From contig NZ_NJPP01000005.1 of the NCBI RefSeq assembly GCF_002778015.1, positions 1 to 64,000 on the forward strand: a stretch of DNA of 64,000 nucleotides. The letters are read 5' to 3'. Source of the DNA: Bartonella tribocorum (lineage in GTDB: Bacteria; Pseudomonadota; Alphaproteobacteria; Rhizobiales; Rhizobiaceae). The position numbers were made by a program, and so were the translations under genes. This document shows positions 40,501 through 49,560 of this stretch, piece after piece. The notes beneath the pieces were generated by a model that was given only the letters and a program-made list of their open reading frames with translations, did not search any database and had not been told where the DNA came from. The first letter of the stretch is position 1, and each line of letters begins with the position of its first letter.

Positions 40501-42245
40501 GTCTCTTCAAACTGCCTCGCTCAAGCTGGCAGGATTACGACCAAAGCAAATTATCAAAGGGCGGTGGTATCTTCTCACGAAAAGAAAAAACCATTACGCT
40601 CTCACCTGAAGCAACAAAAGCCATTGGTTTCGAAAGACAAACAGGAACCCCCTTTGAAATTATCTCTGCTCTTCTCAAAGCCCCTGTTGATCTTTTATGG
40701 TTTGGTGGCATTGGTACTTACATCCGCGCCACAACAGAAAGTGATGCCCAAGTAGGTGATCGTGCAAATGATGCAATACGCATTACCGGAGAACAAGTGC
40801 GTGCAAAAATTATTGGCGAAGGCGCTAATCTTGGTGTTACACAACGTGGACGGATTGAATATGTCTCAAATGGTGGTCGTTGCAATACGGATGCCATTGA
40901 CAATTCTGCTGGTGTGAATTGTTCTGATATTGAAGTCAATCTCAAAATTGTTCTTGCATCGGCACTTCGTGCTAAAACACTCTCCCGCGAAGAGCGCAAT
41001 AAACTTTTGAAAAAAATGACTCCGCAAGTCGAACAACTCGTTTTGCGCAACAATTATCTACAACCCCTTGCTCTTTCTTTATCAGAAAGCCAAAGCACGA
41101 CTGATTTACCCTATCAAATACGCTTTATGCACGATTTGGAACAAAAAAAGCTTCTAGATCGCAGAGTTGAAGTACTCCCTGATGAGCAAGTTTTACGACA
41201 AAGAACAACCCAAGGCAAAGGTCTTATCCGTCCAGAACTCGCCGTTATTTTTGCCTATGCTAAATTAACGCTCAAAGAAGAAATTGCCAATAGCCCCATT
41301 ATTGATGATCATTATTTCAACGCAGCTTTGCTGAATTATTTTCCAACCCAAATTCAAGAAAATTTTGAGAAAGAAGTCATTAACCATCAATTGCGTCGTA
41401 ATATTATTGCAACGCTCATTGCCAACGATGTTGTCAATCGTGGAGGTCCTACTTTTGTTAATCAACTATACGATGCAACAGAACAAAAGACTGAAAATAT
41501 TATTCGCGTTTTTGTTGCCATCCGTGATAGTTTTGAAATTCCTCAATTGTCTGATAAAATTGATAAACTTGATAACAAAGTACCTGGTCTTGTCCAAAAC
41601 AAATTCTATGCAGCAATGACTCCAATGCTCTTTGAAACAACCAATTGGGGTCTGCACAACATAGATCTCTCTCGTCCATTAGAAGAAATTGTAAAAACAA
41701 TAAAACAAGCCCGTAGTGTTATTGAAGAAGAGCTTATGCATTCTCACAATAACGATATTAAGCAAAAAATTGAAGAAAAAGCACGACACTACAATGAAGA
41801 AGGAGCACCAAAAGCATTAGCAAAACAATTAGCTCTTTTGGAAGCAGCTCCAACCATCTGTGATATTTCTTTAATTGCAAAACAAAGCAACAGCGATCTT
41901 ATTAAAACCGCAGGGATCTATTTCTCACTTGCGCAAATCATTCGTATAAACCGCATTAATGAAGCCAAGCGGACAATTCCTATCCTCGATTACTATGATA
42001 GTATGGCTTTAAATCAAGCCAAAGAAAATGTTTCTGAAAGCTTACGGCAAATCGTTATAAAAATCCTTAAAAATTATGGAAATAAAAAGAATCCTTTTGC
42101 CACTTGGAAAAAAACAAAAGAAGATGATATTCACAATATCACAAACCGCATTAGTGCCCTTATTGAAAATGATCTCAATATTTCTCGTTTTACTTTTGCA
42201 GCAGGATTGATTTCTCAACTTCAAAATATTGGCTTTCAAACTTAA
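37530..42245 (+). CDS. NAD-specific glutamate dehydrogenase, large (about 180 kDa) class
   Basis: A 1571-residue enzyme of the large bacterial NAD-GDH class, converting glutamate to 2-oxoglutarate and ammonia. The long N-terminal regulatory region (ACT-like segments around 60-130 and later) precedes the catalytic core: GPIARGGIRWSDRALDYRTE (about 770), the Lys-bearing VIVPAGAKGGFYP (about 805), KEIGITAKGAWEAVKRHF, GVGDMSGDVFGNGML and WFGGIGTYI. The C-terminal helical region is complete. A GGGAG site precedes ATG 37530. In a bacterium living on host amino acids, glutamate would be a plausible carbon source (inference). Confidence 0.95.
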   Translation: MNVLKQKVSATKNTPDKIEKILFAQTDKEDIVYYENKELQKAAATAVKAFNLHQAGKNTIYFEQNLTRNNKPITVISLVNDNKPFLLDSILNVFNQHKNHIYLIAHPILDCASGKRISLMQIHIESLNKQQIQKLENELTLVLEQVNAAVQDWKPMLEEVEKHIHAYQTNLPAHYKQEGEKAIEFLHWLTNDNFIFLGMRTYNFIKDQKPIKSFTASNIELGILADASIHIVDDESMKEPPQEVLSFMESDNLFIVTKANSRSKIHRSVWLDYIGLKIFDKEDKLCGELRIVGLFTSSAYTRSVLQIPFLKEKAQTIIQRLGYNRADYSGKALISVLETYPRDEMFRTDVDTLTENAKLILQLDERPRLRVLAHTDSFGRFVSILVYVPRDQYSSSLREKVGEHFVELYKGDFFESYPLFLESTLIRVYYIIHRKGSETVPLHERTTLEQHVRSIAQSWEDSVQAIALTHKTTEPQTLLAREFPNSYRDLFSAEDAIKDAGHILCLHNEKPLFVTFYHARNKEKQNISLRLFHRHEALALSKRVPLLENMGFRVIAEQTLELPDGNGQSVYLHDMQLESTFQRCIDFEKDAQKLAETFEAIWAQNADNDAFNALTQTAELDWHEIVILRHYGRYLQQAGIPYSQDRVAQTLNTYPDITKELYALFHLKFHQSHTEKEREKNQQIIQKRIEEKLQKVSGLDDDLILRRYCNLIDTSLRTNAFTPLSDGSPRRILATKLNPRQIEGLPEPRPYREIFVYGPEVEGVHLRFGPIARGGIRWSDRALDYRTEVLSLVKAQQVKNAVIVPAGAKGGFYPHRLPQTSDRALIIEAARQAYTDFITALLSITDNLVNGKISAPHDVICHDDPDPYFVVAADKGTATFSDTANAISQANHFWLDDAFASGGSAGYDHKEIGITAKGAWEAVKRHFRESFNHDIQTTPFTCVGVGDMSGDVFGNGMLLSKQTKLIAAFDHRDIFIDPNPNAEESHAERMRLFKLPRSSWQDYDQSKLSKGGGIFSRKEKTITLSPEATKAIGFERQTGTPFEIISALLKAPVDLLWFGGIGTYIRATTESDAQVGDRANDAIRITGEQVRAKIIGEGANLGVTQRGRIEYVSNGGRCNTDAIDNSAGVNCSDIEVNLKIVLASALRAKTLSREERNKLLKKMTPQVEQLVLRNNYLQPLALSLSESQSTTDLPYQIRFMHDLEQKKLLDRRVEVLPDEQVLRQRTTQGKGLIRPELAVIFAYAKLTLKEEIANSPIIDDHYFNAALLNYFPTQIQENFEKEVINHQLRRNIIATLIANDVVNRGGPTFVNQLYDATEQKTENIIRVFVAIRDSFEIPQLSDKIDKLDNKVPGLVQNKFYAAMTPMLFETTNWGLHNIDLSRPLEEIVKTIKQARSVIEEELMHSHNNDIKQKIEEKARHYNEEGAPKALAKQLALLEAAPTICDISLIAKQSNSDLIKTAGIYFSLAQIIRINRINEAKRTIPILDYYDSMALNQAKENVSESLRQIVIKILKNYGNKKNPFATWKKTKEDDIHNITNRISALIENDLNISRFTFAAGLISQLQNIGFQT

Positions 42246-42311
42246 AATGAGCATAAAACAGCCCAATTAAAAACTTCTATTCTATTCCACCATAGTGAAC
42301 ATGCAAAAATA

Positions 42312-42363
42312 GAGCAGGAGTTTTTCATTTTGAGGTAAAGCACCCAAAATAAAACTCCCGCTC
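42312..42363 (+). terminator. Long hairpin downstream of the glutamate dehydrogenase gene
   Basis: A near-perfect inverted repeat of about 52 bases: GAGCaGGAGTTTT pairs with AAAACTCCcGCTC, extended inward by ATTTTG/CAAAAT-type pairing and GG/CC around a 7-base loop. It begins 67 bases past the stop. A terminal T tract is lacking, so it may stabilise the mRNA 3' end instead of terminating alone. Confidence 0.55.
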
Positions 42364-42779
42364 CTTATCACAATAGAATTACTTGTAAAGAATTTCAAAA
42401 CGACAACAAAATTGATTTCTCAACGTAAAAACATCAACTTTCAGACTTAAAAGCAGAACAAAACGGCTAAGCTTTTATCCCTGCTCTATCCACCCTTTGC
42501 TCATATCAATGTAATATGACAATACATTTCATAGCAAGTGGAACGAGAAAGGAACATTGATTAATTTATTGTTTTTGTGATTATTTTTTACCATTCAATG
42601 TGCATTTTGTAAAAATGGATTTTGACATCTAAAAATCGTAAAAATGTAAAAAATGGCAAAAATCGAAATTTGGTATCAAAAAGAGGGTGATGGACTTTTA
42701 GAATTCTTTAAAGCCCCTTAAAAATCATTTAAAAATAAAATGAATTGGTACAAACTTGAAGTTAAAATATACAAAATTT

Positions 42780-43012
42780 GCCAACAAGCTACAATCAATA
42801 AAAAAAAATGGGCAACAAGAAAAAAACGGGTAACAAGAGAAGAACAGGACGCTATCCCGCATTTTTAAACAAAGCATCAAAAATAAAAAATAACACTTAA
42901 AAACTATAGGCTTGGCAGCAAATAAACATTGCAAAGTATCAAGAATTCCTGCGGATGAAACAAAAAACAAATGCAAATTTTTCTTTCAAATATCCCTCAT
43001 TATAAAAACATA
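42780..43012 (-). pseudogene. Degraded partial duplicate of the DUF2125 gene
   Basis: On the plus strand GCATTTTTA...ATCAAAAATAAAAAATAACAC, GCAAAGTATCAAGAA and TTTCAAATATCCCTCAT align without large gaps to GCATTTTTA...CTCAAAATAAAAAATAACGC, GCAAAGTCTCAAGAA and TGTCAAATATCCTTCAT of the DUF2125 gene (about 44400-44555). The left part (GAAGAACAGGACGC) also matches (GAAGAACGGGAGCG). The copy is full of stops. An integrase leader begins right beside it at 43018. Confidence 0.8.
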
Positions 43013-43017
43013 ATGCC

Positions 43018-43145
43018 TTGATTTATAATAATAAAATTTATATTTTGTATATTGAAGCAGAGTCATAGTATCCCAAGTTTCTCTCATCTCGATCTTGCTT
43101 ATATTAAATCAATCAAAATTCTCCACCCTTGCATGTTGCGAATAA
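43018..43145 (+). pseudogene. Integrase leader remnant (copy H')
   Basis: CTTGATTTATAATAATAAAA starts the leader, followed by TATTGAAGCAGAGTC, TTTCTCTCATCTCGATC, TATATTAAATCAATCAAAAT and TGCATGTTGCGAATAAGC. No coding region follows because it abuts the 3' end of inverted copy H. Confidence 0.6.
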
Positions 43146-44270
43146 GCAAGCCATGGGGATCACTTCTGCGTAAGAGCCCCCAACCGGTTGCAGAAAAAAA
43201 GAAATCATTGCGAGAGAGCAGGCGTGCTTGTTTTAAAATGTCTAATGCCTCTGTTGATAAGGAAACACGAAATTCTGTTGTAGCATCTCGCTTTCCTTTC
43301 ATATTCTCGAGCTTGGGGTAGTCCATATATCGCCATCAACTTGATCTTTATGAGTATGGACATAAAGGGCATGTACGAACCCCTGTAAGGATAAGTAAAC
43401 GCAAAGCAAAATGTGTCATCGTTGTTTTTTGACAAAGCATGTGATAAAAAGCCGGCACATCTTTCCAATCCATGGCTGATCTATTAGTGATTTTATGGTG
43501 TTGTTTACCTAAAAGAGCACGTGCTTTTGTTGTTGCTTGTAAGTCAACATCTAAACCTAATGCAGCCGTATGTTTGAAACGGTCCAATGCTGTTCGAGCA
43601 GCTCCAGCTTTTGTATGCCAGATAGGGGCAAGTGTTTGCGTATTTCTGTTTTCGTAATTTCTGAAACGGACAGACAGCCTAATTTAGGGTGAATGTAAAG
43701 CCGTAAATGTATAAACTATTTACCGTCTTTCCCCTCTCCTTTTAATTCAACTTTCCGAGTTTCAAAAAGTATCCAAGGCAATATCTTTTAAATAATGGAG
43801 ATTGCTTATTGCCTCATGCTTTTGTTTATTGCGTTCTTTAATGTGATCATGACCCATACATCAAACAGCGTGCCACCCACTTGCCAATTCACCAGCTTGT
43901 TTTAAGGAAACATCTTTCAAAGCGCACGCAAGATCATTTCACGGCAGCGCCCGTGAAGACGCCCATGAAGAGTATAATGGTAAATCCATTGAGCAGCACC
44001 CTCTTTACACTTGTGAAAGAGTAAGCTTGCACCATTACACCCTTTTGCAGCCCCTAATGTTGTGAATAAGCCTTTAAATTATCAAGATAATTTATAAGAG
44101 GCATTTTTAGTTCTTTCTTAATGAGTAATCCACATGACTTTCCCATTTGTAATATGCAAGGCAGGACGATTTTGATTGATTCAATATAAACAGATTTTAA
44201 ATAAGAAAAACCCAAGATATTGCAACTCTCATCCAATATGCAAAACAATGAACACTTTTTATAAATCAAT
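43130..44270 (-). pseudogene. Decayed phage-type tyrosine integrase, longest copy (copy H)
   Basis: Reading leftwards, the leader is at about 44270-44160 and a start region (AAAAATGCCTCTTATAAA) lies near 44100. Arm-domain remnants (about 44030-43900) and a core region with frameshifts follow: TAARTALDRFKHTAALGLD-like, LQATTKARALLGKQHHK, AMDWKDVPAFYHMLCQK, TTMTHFALRLLILTGVRT (catalytic Arg I). After a shift come TTPKLENMKGKRDATTEFRV and LSTEALDILKQARLLSRNDF. It ends in FFFSATGWGLL with no HxxR box or Tyr. It is a P4-type integrase pseudogene lacking its C terminus. Confidence 0.85.
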
Positions 44271-44312
44271 ACCTTGCCATACAGACACGCTCTTATCAAT
44301 TTCCTCTCAAAC

Positions 44313-45463
44313 CTAAAGTGGATCAAGACGACCAAGCTTTAAAATCCCCAGTTTTACCAAACCATGGCTAATAGTTAAGGGAAGAACGGGAGCGCCATCT
44401 GCATTTTTAGGAAGTGTACTCAAAATAAAAAATAACGCTTTAAAATTATCCGCTTCTTCAGGAAACAAATTTTGCAAAGTCTCAAGAAACTTCATGTGCT
44501 GTATACAGACAAGTTCAAATGTTGCTGTCAAATATCCTTCATCATCAAAAGAAAAAGGTCCACTGATATGCACCCCTCCACCTGTATGAAAAGCCAATTT
44601 ACCATTCTTTAAGATGCCACTTTTTCCATGGAGATTCTGTCTCCAATTTTTTCCTTCATCTTCAGATAGAAGGGAAACATCATTTAAAATCCATTTCAAA
44701 TTGCCATCAATTTTTGGAACTTCAACAAAAGAAGATATAAAAATTGGAGAAACATCAAAACCGTTAAAAGTTATATTTCCTGAGAAATGATTCTTTTCAC
44801 GTTTAAGATCAAGACGTAAAAATTCTGCCGTTATTTTTTGTGAGATATCTTTTGGCTCTAACTTCTGAACAGCCACATCAGAATTATCTTGCAAAGATGT
44901 CTGATCTTCAACATTTTGTTGTGTTTTCTTTTTATCTGTCGTTTGTAATCCCAATGTTCCTTGAAGCTTTTGATTCTCAAGCGAAGGAGACAGTTCAAGC
45001 CCTTCAGCTATAAACTTCAATGTCTGACCTGTTTTCCAATAAGGTTCCGTTTCAATCACCAAATTGCGCCAACGGGATACTATGGAAGTGTTTTCAGAAA
45101 AAACAATTGATGCAGGAGAATCAACATTAAACTCGACCAAATGAGGAGCATAAATTGGTGCACCAGCCGTCAAACGCCCCGTCGATAAAGAAACCCCATA
45201 TAAAGGCCAAGAAAATTGAAACTTGTCACAAACAATACCGATACGTAAAGGATAACCACCCTTGCGCATATTCTCGCACACCGCCACCCTAGTACCGAGA
45301 GATGCTTTTACTGATATATCAGAAACATAGTTTTCTATTTTACGTGAAAAAAAAACCAGAAAGCACTATAAATAAGGATCAGAGCAAGACAAAACAGCCC
45401 AAAAAATAAATAGCGCAAAGAAAAACTTTTTTGTGATGATGGTATTTGAGAGGATGTAGACAA
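44313..45463 (-). pseudogene. DUF2125 protein gene, frameshifted in a 9-T run
   Basis: The frame 44313-45287 encodes about 320 residues of a DUF2125 protein: MRKGGYPLRIGIVCDKFQF, RLTAGAPIYAPHLVEFNVDS, then variable sequence and a GNLKWILNDVSLL segment. Upstream, on the minus strand, another frame encodes the missing N terminus: STSSQIPSSQKSFSLRYLFF and a membrane helix GLFCLALILIYSAFWFF. The two frames meet at nine consecutive T (plus-strand A, about 45347-45355). One base more (or two fewer) would join FWFF to SRKIENYVSDISVKASLGT and the rest. A TTG at 45463 is the likeliest start. It could be a pseudogene, a phase-variable gene or a sequencing error. Confidence 0.72.
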
Positions 45464-45771
45464 CTTTAAAACTTTCTTTATCTTTTGATTTTCACCCCAC
45501 CCTAAAAAGGACAAAGATTCTCAACATTCAACAATCTATAAATAATCCAGCTTCTTAATCTATCAGGCTTTATATGCTGACCACTTCATGGAGTTCATAA
45601 TCTACCGTCCCAAAATACAACATCTCATAAACTCAAAAAGCAAGACTTTCTTAAGAAAGACCTTTAACAAAAAACACCTTATATGTAAAGGCTTACATGA
45701 TTTTTCTATCTTTAACCTTAAAAAACACACTATTTTACAACACGATAAGAATGATAATAAACAGTGCCTAC
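45464..45771. other. Gene-free stretch between DUF2125 and the amidotransferase gene
   Basis: No recognisable gene is present; only short AT-rich frames. It should contain the DUF2125 promoter. Confidence 0.45.
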
Positions 45772-46518
45772 TCACACAAGTGCGGGCGATGTACAAAAAA
45801 TCTGCCGTAATGCACCTTCAAACCATTGGCTTAAAGCCTTATCGTAGATTAAACGCCCCTTTAAATGTTCACAAGCAGGTTGAGCACCTTTTTCCGTCAA
45901 TTTATGTGCCGAACGCACCAACAAACGCCGCACCATAGCGCGTGTAAATTCAGCATGAAATTGCAAACCCCATGCATTGTTTCCATAACGGAACGCTTGC
46001 GTAGGATATGTATTCCCTGTTGCCAAAAGCACTGCCTCTTTTGGTAAATCATAAATACCTTCATCATGAAAATGGTAGACCATTTCCGGCCAATTCATCA
46101 ATTCCTTCCCTTGTGGGGTCACTTCCAGTGGATACCAACCCACTTCAACAGTCCCATCACTGCTTGTACCAACCCGCGCGCCTAAATTTCGCGCTAACAT
46201 TTGTGCTCCCAAACAAATACCCAAAAAAGGCTTATTTTCCTTTAGCGATAACGAAACCCAATCAATTTCCTCACCAATATAGGCTTCACTGTCATTCACA
46301 CTCATTGGCCCCCCTAACATAACAACACCAGCATAATGCTCTAATGTATCAGGAAGTTTTTGTCCAAAAATAGGACGATAAACATCAAGAACAAAACCAT
46401 TTTGTTGTAAAAATTTCCCCAAGCGACCAGTATAAGTAGACCGCCGATGAATAACGACTGCAATTCTTGGTTTGCTATTTTTTTGCTTTTTACCAAGACA
46501 TCTCTGATTTAAAAACAT
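45772..46518 (-). CDS. Class I glutamine amidotransferase
   Basis: A 248-residue protein with the GATase1 fold. The nucleophile elbow FLGICLGAQMLARNLG (Cys about 114), an oxyanion-type segment VVMLGGPMSVND, and the catalytic His-x-Glu in AWGLQFHAEFTRAM are present. It belongs to the GuaA-like stand-alone amidotransferases that release ammonia from glutamine. The acceptor is unknown because no synthase partner is fused or adjacent. Confidence 0.88.
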   Translation of the reverse strand: MFLNQRCLGKKQKNSKPRIAVVIHRRSTYTGRLGKFLQQNGFVLDVYRPIFGQKLPDTLEHYAGVVMLGGPMSVNDSEAYIGEEIDWVSLSLKENKPFLGICLGAQMLARNLGARVGTSSDGTVEVGWYPLEVTPQGKELMNWPEMVYHFHDEGIYDLPKEAVLLATGNTYPTQAFRYGNNAWGLQFHAEFTRAMVRRLLVRSAHKLTEKGAQPACEHLKGRLIYDKALSQWFEGALRQIFCTSPALV

Positions 46519-46669
46519 TTTCTAACCAATCACCTCTGTACCGAAGTAAAACTTCGTTTTTTTCAAGCATAAGAGAATAATTTTATTGTGCAAGATTAAT
46601 AATAATTTTTTTCTTCTATATTTATTGTTTCTTCTGAAAAAAACATTCAAATCCCCCTATTGACGCAAT

Positions 46670-48232
46670 TTAAAATAAACGAAACTTCTTCCTCGATAAA
46701 GATGTCCCTTCTTCTTCTGTTTTAACCCCTGGATCATCAACATTTAAGTGAGTTTTGCTGAATGTTTTTACATCTTGGTCTGTTATATCTTGTTTTTCCA
46801 CCTGCACATTATGCAAAAAGGAATCATCTATAGGCGTTAATTTTTCAAGCCTCTGATCTTCAACACTATCATTTTTTTCCGCAACATCCTCTTCATCTTG
46901 AATTTTTGGCACAATATTGACTGCCTCTAATGTAAGAGAAGGTACATGGGGAGGTGCTTTCCATTCAAAACAGCCCAAACGTCCACTGATTGGAGAAACA
47001 GCTGACCAAGAAGAAAAAATGGATCCCTCACACATCCATACTGGATCACGTTCAGCACGAAGTGCCAAAGAAAGCCATTGACGCACAGCACCTTGATTGT
47101 TCCCCTGTGCCTCTTCAATATCTGCCAATAATAAATAAACACTTTCCCGTGGATGATACTGCAATGCTTTTTGTGCCTGCTCTCTTGCTAATACTGTTTC
47201 ACCAGCATCCAAAGCTGCTTTGGCAATAAGGAAAGCTGACTCAAAAGCATCTTTATGATAAGAAGCAAGTGTTTTCGCCCTTTTTAATCGCCTAACAGCT
47301 CCTTCTTCTCTTTCAAGATAAAGCCTCCCCAAATCAGGATGAGGATCTTTTTGCCAAGCCGCTATAACCATTTTATCTGCTTTACGCGTTTCATTTAATT
47401 TATAAAGAATATCAGCAGCAATAATTGTTATTGGAATAAAATCAGGCGCCAATTTATGGGCTTTCAAAATGGCTTCACGGGCTTTTACAGGATATGTATC
47501 AAACAAATGAAGTGCTTGCCCACTTAACAGTAAAACCTGTGTATGCAATCGCTCTGGAGTTGAGCGAACAGAACGCGGGAGAGCTTTTTGCGCCTTTTCA
47601 AAAACAGTAAGTGCCTTATCCCATTTACCCTCAGCACCCAACCGATCAAGCACCGCCTGATGCGCCCATAAAAGTGCCGGCGATAAAGTGAGTGCCTCTT
47701 CTGCATATTGTTGTGCTGCCTCATAAGCCTTACTCTTCATCGCTTCACGAAACAAACCGTAAAGCCCAACTAATTTTGTTGGATCTTCCTTTCTCATTTC
47801 CTCAAAAAGACTGATGGCACGAACAGAATTATTTTGTAAAGACAAGGTCTGCGCTTTTAAGAGTTTTACCAGCGGTTCTTGTTTTCCTGCAAGATATTTG
47901 ACAACTCTTGCTTCCATCTTCTGCGCTGCAATACTATCACCAGCAAAAGTTGCAAGAATCCCCTTTGAGAGAGCTTCATAACCACGCTTTTTATGGCGTT
48001 TATAAAAATAATTGGAAAGAACGCGCGGTATGGACAAAAAGAAAGACAACAACCACCATAAAAACACCAGCGTTGCAAAAAGCAAAATAAGCACACTTAA
48101 CACTGTAAGCAATGAAGCGGAAAATCTGAAATGCAAAAATGTGAGGACAAAAACGTCATTGTGATTTGCAACCCACCCAAAAGCAAGACCAAGGATACAA
48201 ACAACAAAAATATAAATAAAAACACGTATCAT
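46670..48232 (-). CDS. HemY N-terminal domain protein with TPR-like repeats
   Basis: A 520-residue membrane protein. Two N-terminal helices (about 3-22 and 38-66) enclose the HemY_N segment FGWVANHNDVFVLTF. TPR-like helical repeats (about 80-400, SKAYEAAQQYAEEALTLSP; AREQAQKALQYHPRESVYLL) and an acidic C terminus follow. Members lie at the end of hem clusters, but their biochemical role is uncertain; they are not the protoporphyrinogen oxidase also called HemY. It follows the mitofilin-like gene after 11 bases, as in other Rhizobiales. Confidence 0.9.
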   Translation of the reverse strand: MIRVFIYIFVVCILGLAFGWVANHNDVFVLTFLHFRFSASLLTVLSVLILLFATLVFLWWLLSFFLSIPRVLSNYFYKRHKKRGYEALSKGILATFAGDSIAAQKMEARVVKYLAGKQEPLVKLLKAQTLSLQNNSVRAISLFEEMRKEDPTKLVGLYGLFREAMKSKAYEAAQQYAEEALTLSPALLWAHQAVLDRLGAEGKWDKALTVFEKAQKALPRSVRSTPERLHTQVLLLSGQALHLFDTYPVKAREAILKAHKLAPDFIPITIIAADILYKLNETRKADKMVIAAWQKDPHPDLGRLYLEREEGAVRRLKRAKTLASYHKDAFESAFLIAKAALDAGETVLAREQAQKALQYHPRESVYLLLADIEEAQGNNQGAVRQWLSLALRAERDPVWMCEGSIFSSWSAVSPISGRLGCFEWKAPPHVPSLTLEAVNIVPKIQDEEDVAEKNDSVEDQRLEKLTPIDDSFLHNVQVEKQDITDQDVKTFSKTHLNVDDPGVKTEEEGTSLSRKKFRLF

Positions 48233-48243
48233 CTGGAGCCTAT

Positions 48244-49560
48244 TTACATCTTTGTTGCCTTAAAAGACCCTTGTTGAACCGACAACAGCAATTTCTGCAG
48301 CAACTGTTGAATAGCAATATGTCTTTCAAGCTGCTGAACAAAATCCATTGAAACATCTTTTGCACTTTGGGGCAATGATTGCCATTCGCTCAAAGCCTTT
48401 TCGTAATCGCCTGTTTGAATAGCAACTTCCATACGCGCAGCAATCGCCCCCAGCGTTGTCCCTTCAACATTTCCAATCGGTCGTGAAACAACGAGCCCTT
48501 TTATCCACGCTAAAATTCGATCAAAAAAACCAGCATCTGACGCAACAATATTTTGCGTACCAACAATTGCATCGGCAACATGAGCAAAATCAACTGAAAG
48601 TTGTGCTAAATTTGGAAGACCTACAGTAGCTGTCTTTTGCAACACATCAAGTCCATCAATCGAAGGCGATAATTGCTGTAACAGCTTTAATTCATTGCTA
48701 TAAGATCCACCACGTTCTACAGCATTTTTCAACGAACTGATTGCTGTAAAAAGCTCCGTATTTATTTCTTTTGTCTCACTATTTTTAACAGTAATTTCTT
48801 CTTGGAATGCTTCCAACTGTTTTTTTAACGCAGTAAGGTCATTTGCATTGCTCTGTCCAATAGACAAAGCCGCCTTTATCTCTTTTGACTCGCCAACAAA
48901 AGTTTGTACAGCCTCTTCAAGAGCTTTTACTTTTTCCTCTAAAATCGCAAAAGCTTTTCTACTTTCTTCCTTCGATAGTTCATTATTTGTCGTTGTTTTA
49001 AACTGTTGTGATGAAAAAGAAGAAAACGCTGTTTTTAACGCATCAATTTCTTGAAATACCTGCTCCAATTGTTTTCTTGTTTCTTCACCTTGGCTTTTTG
49101 CAGCTTCAGCAATTTGCAAAACTTTTTCCTCTCCAACAGAATTTTCTATAGAAGAAAACTTTGTTTTTAATGCATCAATTTCTTGAAGCACACGCTCCAA
49201 TTGTTTTCTTGTTTCTTCACCTTGGCTTTTTGCAGCTTTAGCAATCTGCAAAACGTTTTTGCCTCCAACAGAATTTTCCACAAAAGGAGAAGAAAACAAA
49301 CCCGCCCATTGAAGTCCCCAAAAAATTCCCAAAGAAATGATTCCCCCGAAAATCCCTGAAAGGAGCAACCAAAACCAAGCCGCATCAGAAGTACTTTTAT
49401 CCTGATCTTGTATATTTTGTTCTTCTATTACATGAGATTCTACAGAATCTTGTATTTTTTCCTCTGAATCATGGGAAATAGCTTCATGTTCAATAACGGG
49501 CTTCTTACAGCGCGTACCAGCATAATGTGATTTAGTTTTTGATTTTGAAGAATCGACCAT
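48244..49560 (-). CDS. Mitofilin-like (COG4223) inner-membrane protein
   Basis: A 438-residue protein. An acidic N terminus is followed by one membrane helix (WFWLLLSGIFGGIISLGIFW, about 62-82), a long coiled coil (about 95-290) and a C-terminal helical domain with DAGFFDRILAWIKGLVVSRP and VEGTTLGAIAARMEVAIQTG, typical of alphaproteobacterial Mic60/mitofilin-like proteins that shape inner membranes. I take ATG 49560; the frame extends to 49641 but without family likeness. The coiled coil contains a duplicated 44-residue unit. It is located between the place expected for hemC/hemD and hemY. Confidence 0.88.
   Translation of the reverse strand: MVDSSKSKTKSHYAGTRCKKPVIEHEAISHDSEEKIQDSVESHVIEEQNIQDQDKSTSDAAWFWLLLSGIFGGIISLGIFWGLQWAGLFSSPFVENSVGGKNVLQIAKAAKSQGEETRKQLERVLQEIDALKTKFSSIENSVGEEKVLQIAEAAKSQGEETRKQLEQVFQEIDALKTAFSSFSSQQFKTTTNNELSKEESRKAFAILEEKVKALEEAVQTFVGESKEIKAALSIGQSNANDLTALKKQLEAFQEEITVKNSETKEINTELFTAISSLKNAVERGGSYSNELKLLQQLSPSIDGLDVLQKTATVGLPNLAQLSVDFAHVADAIVGTQNIVASDAGFFDRILAWIKGLVVSRPIGNVEGTTLGAIAARMEVAIQTGDYEKALSEWQSLPQSAKDVSMDFVQQLERHIAIQQLLQKLLLSVQQGSFKATKM
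49015..49278 (-). repeat. Tandem 132-base repeat inside the mitofilin-like gene
   Basis: Two adjacent 44-codon units share ENSVG, VLQIA.AAKSQGEETRKQLE, QEIDALKT.FSS. Their DNA is also nearly identical, for example CCAATTGTTTTCTTGTTTCT at two places 132 bases apart. The unit length keeps the frame and so only lengthens the coiled coil. The similarity suggests recent duplication. Confidence 0.9.

Noticed and set aside
43348-43587. Small minus-strand frame taken alone as a hypothetical protein
   Set aside because: It is the core-binding part of integrase copy H; the rest continues in other frames.
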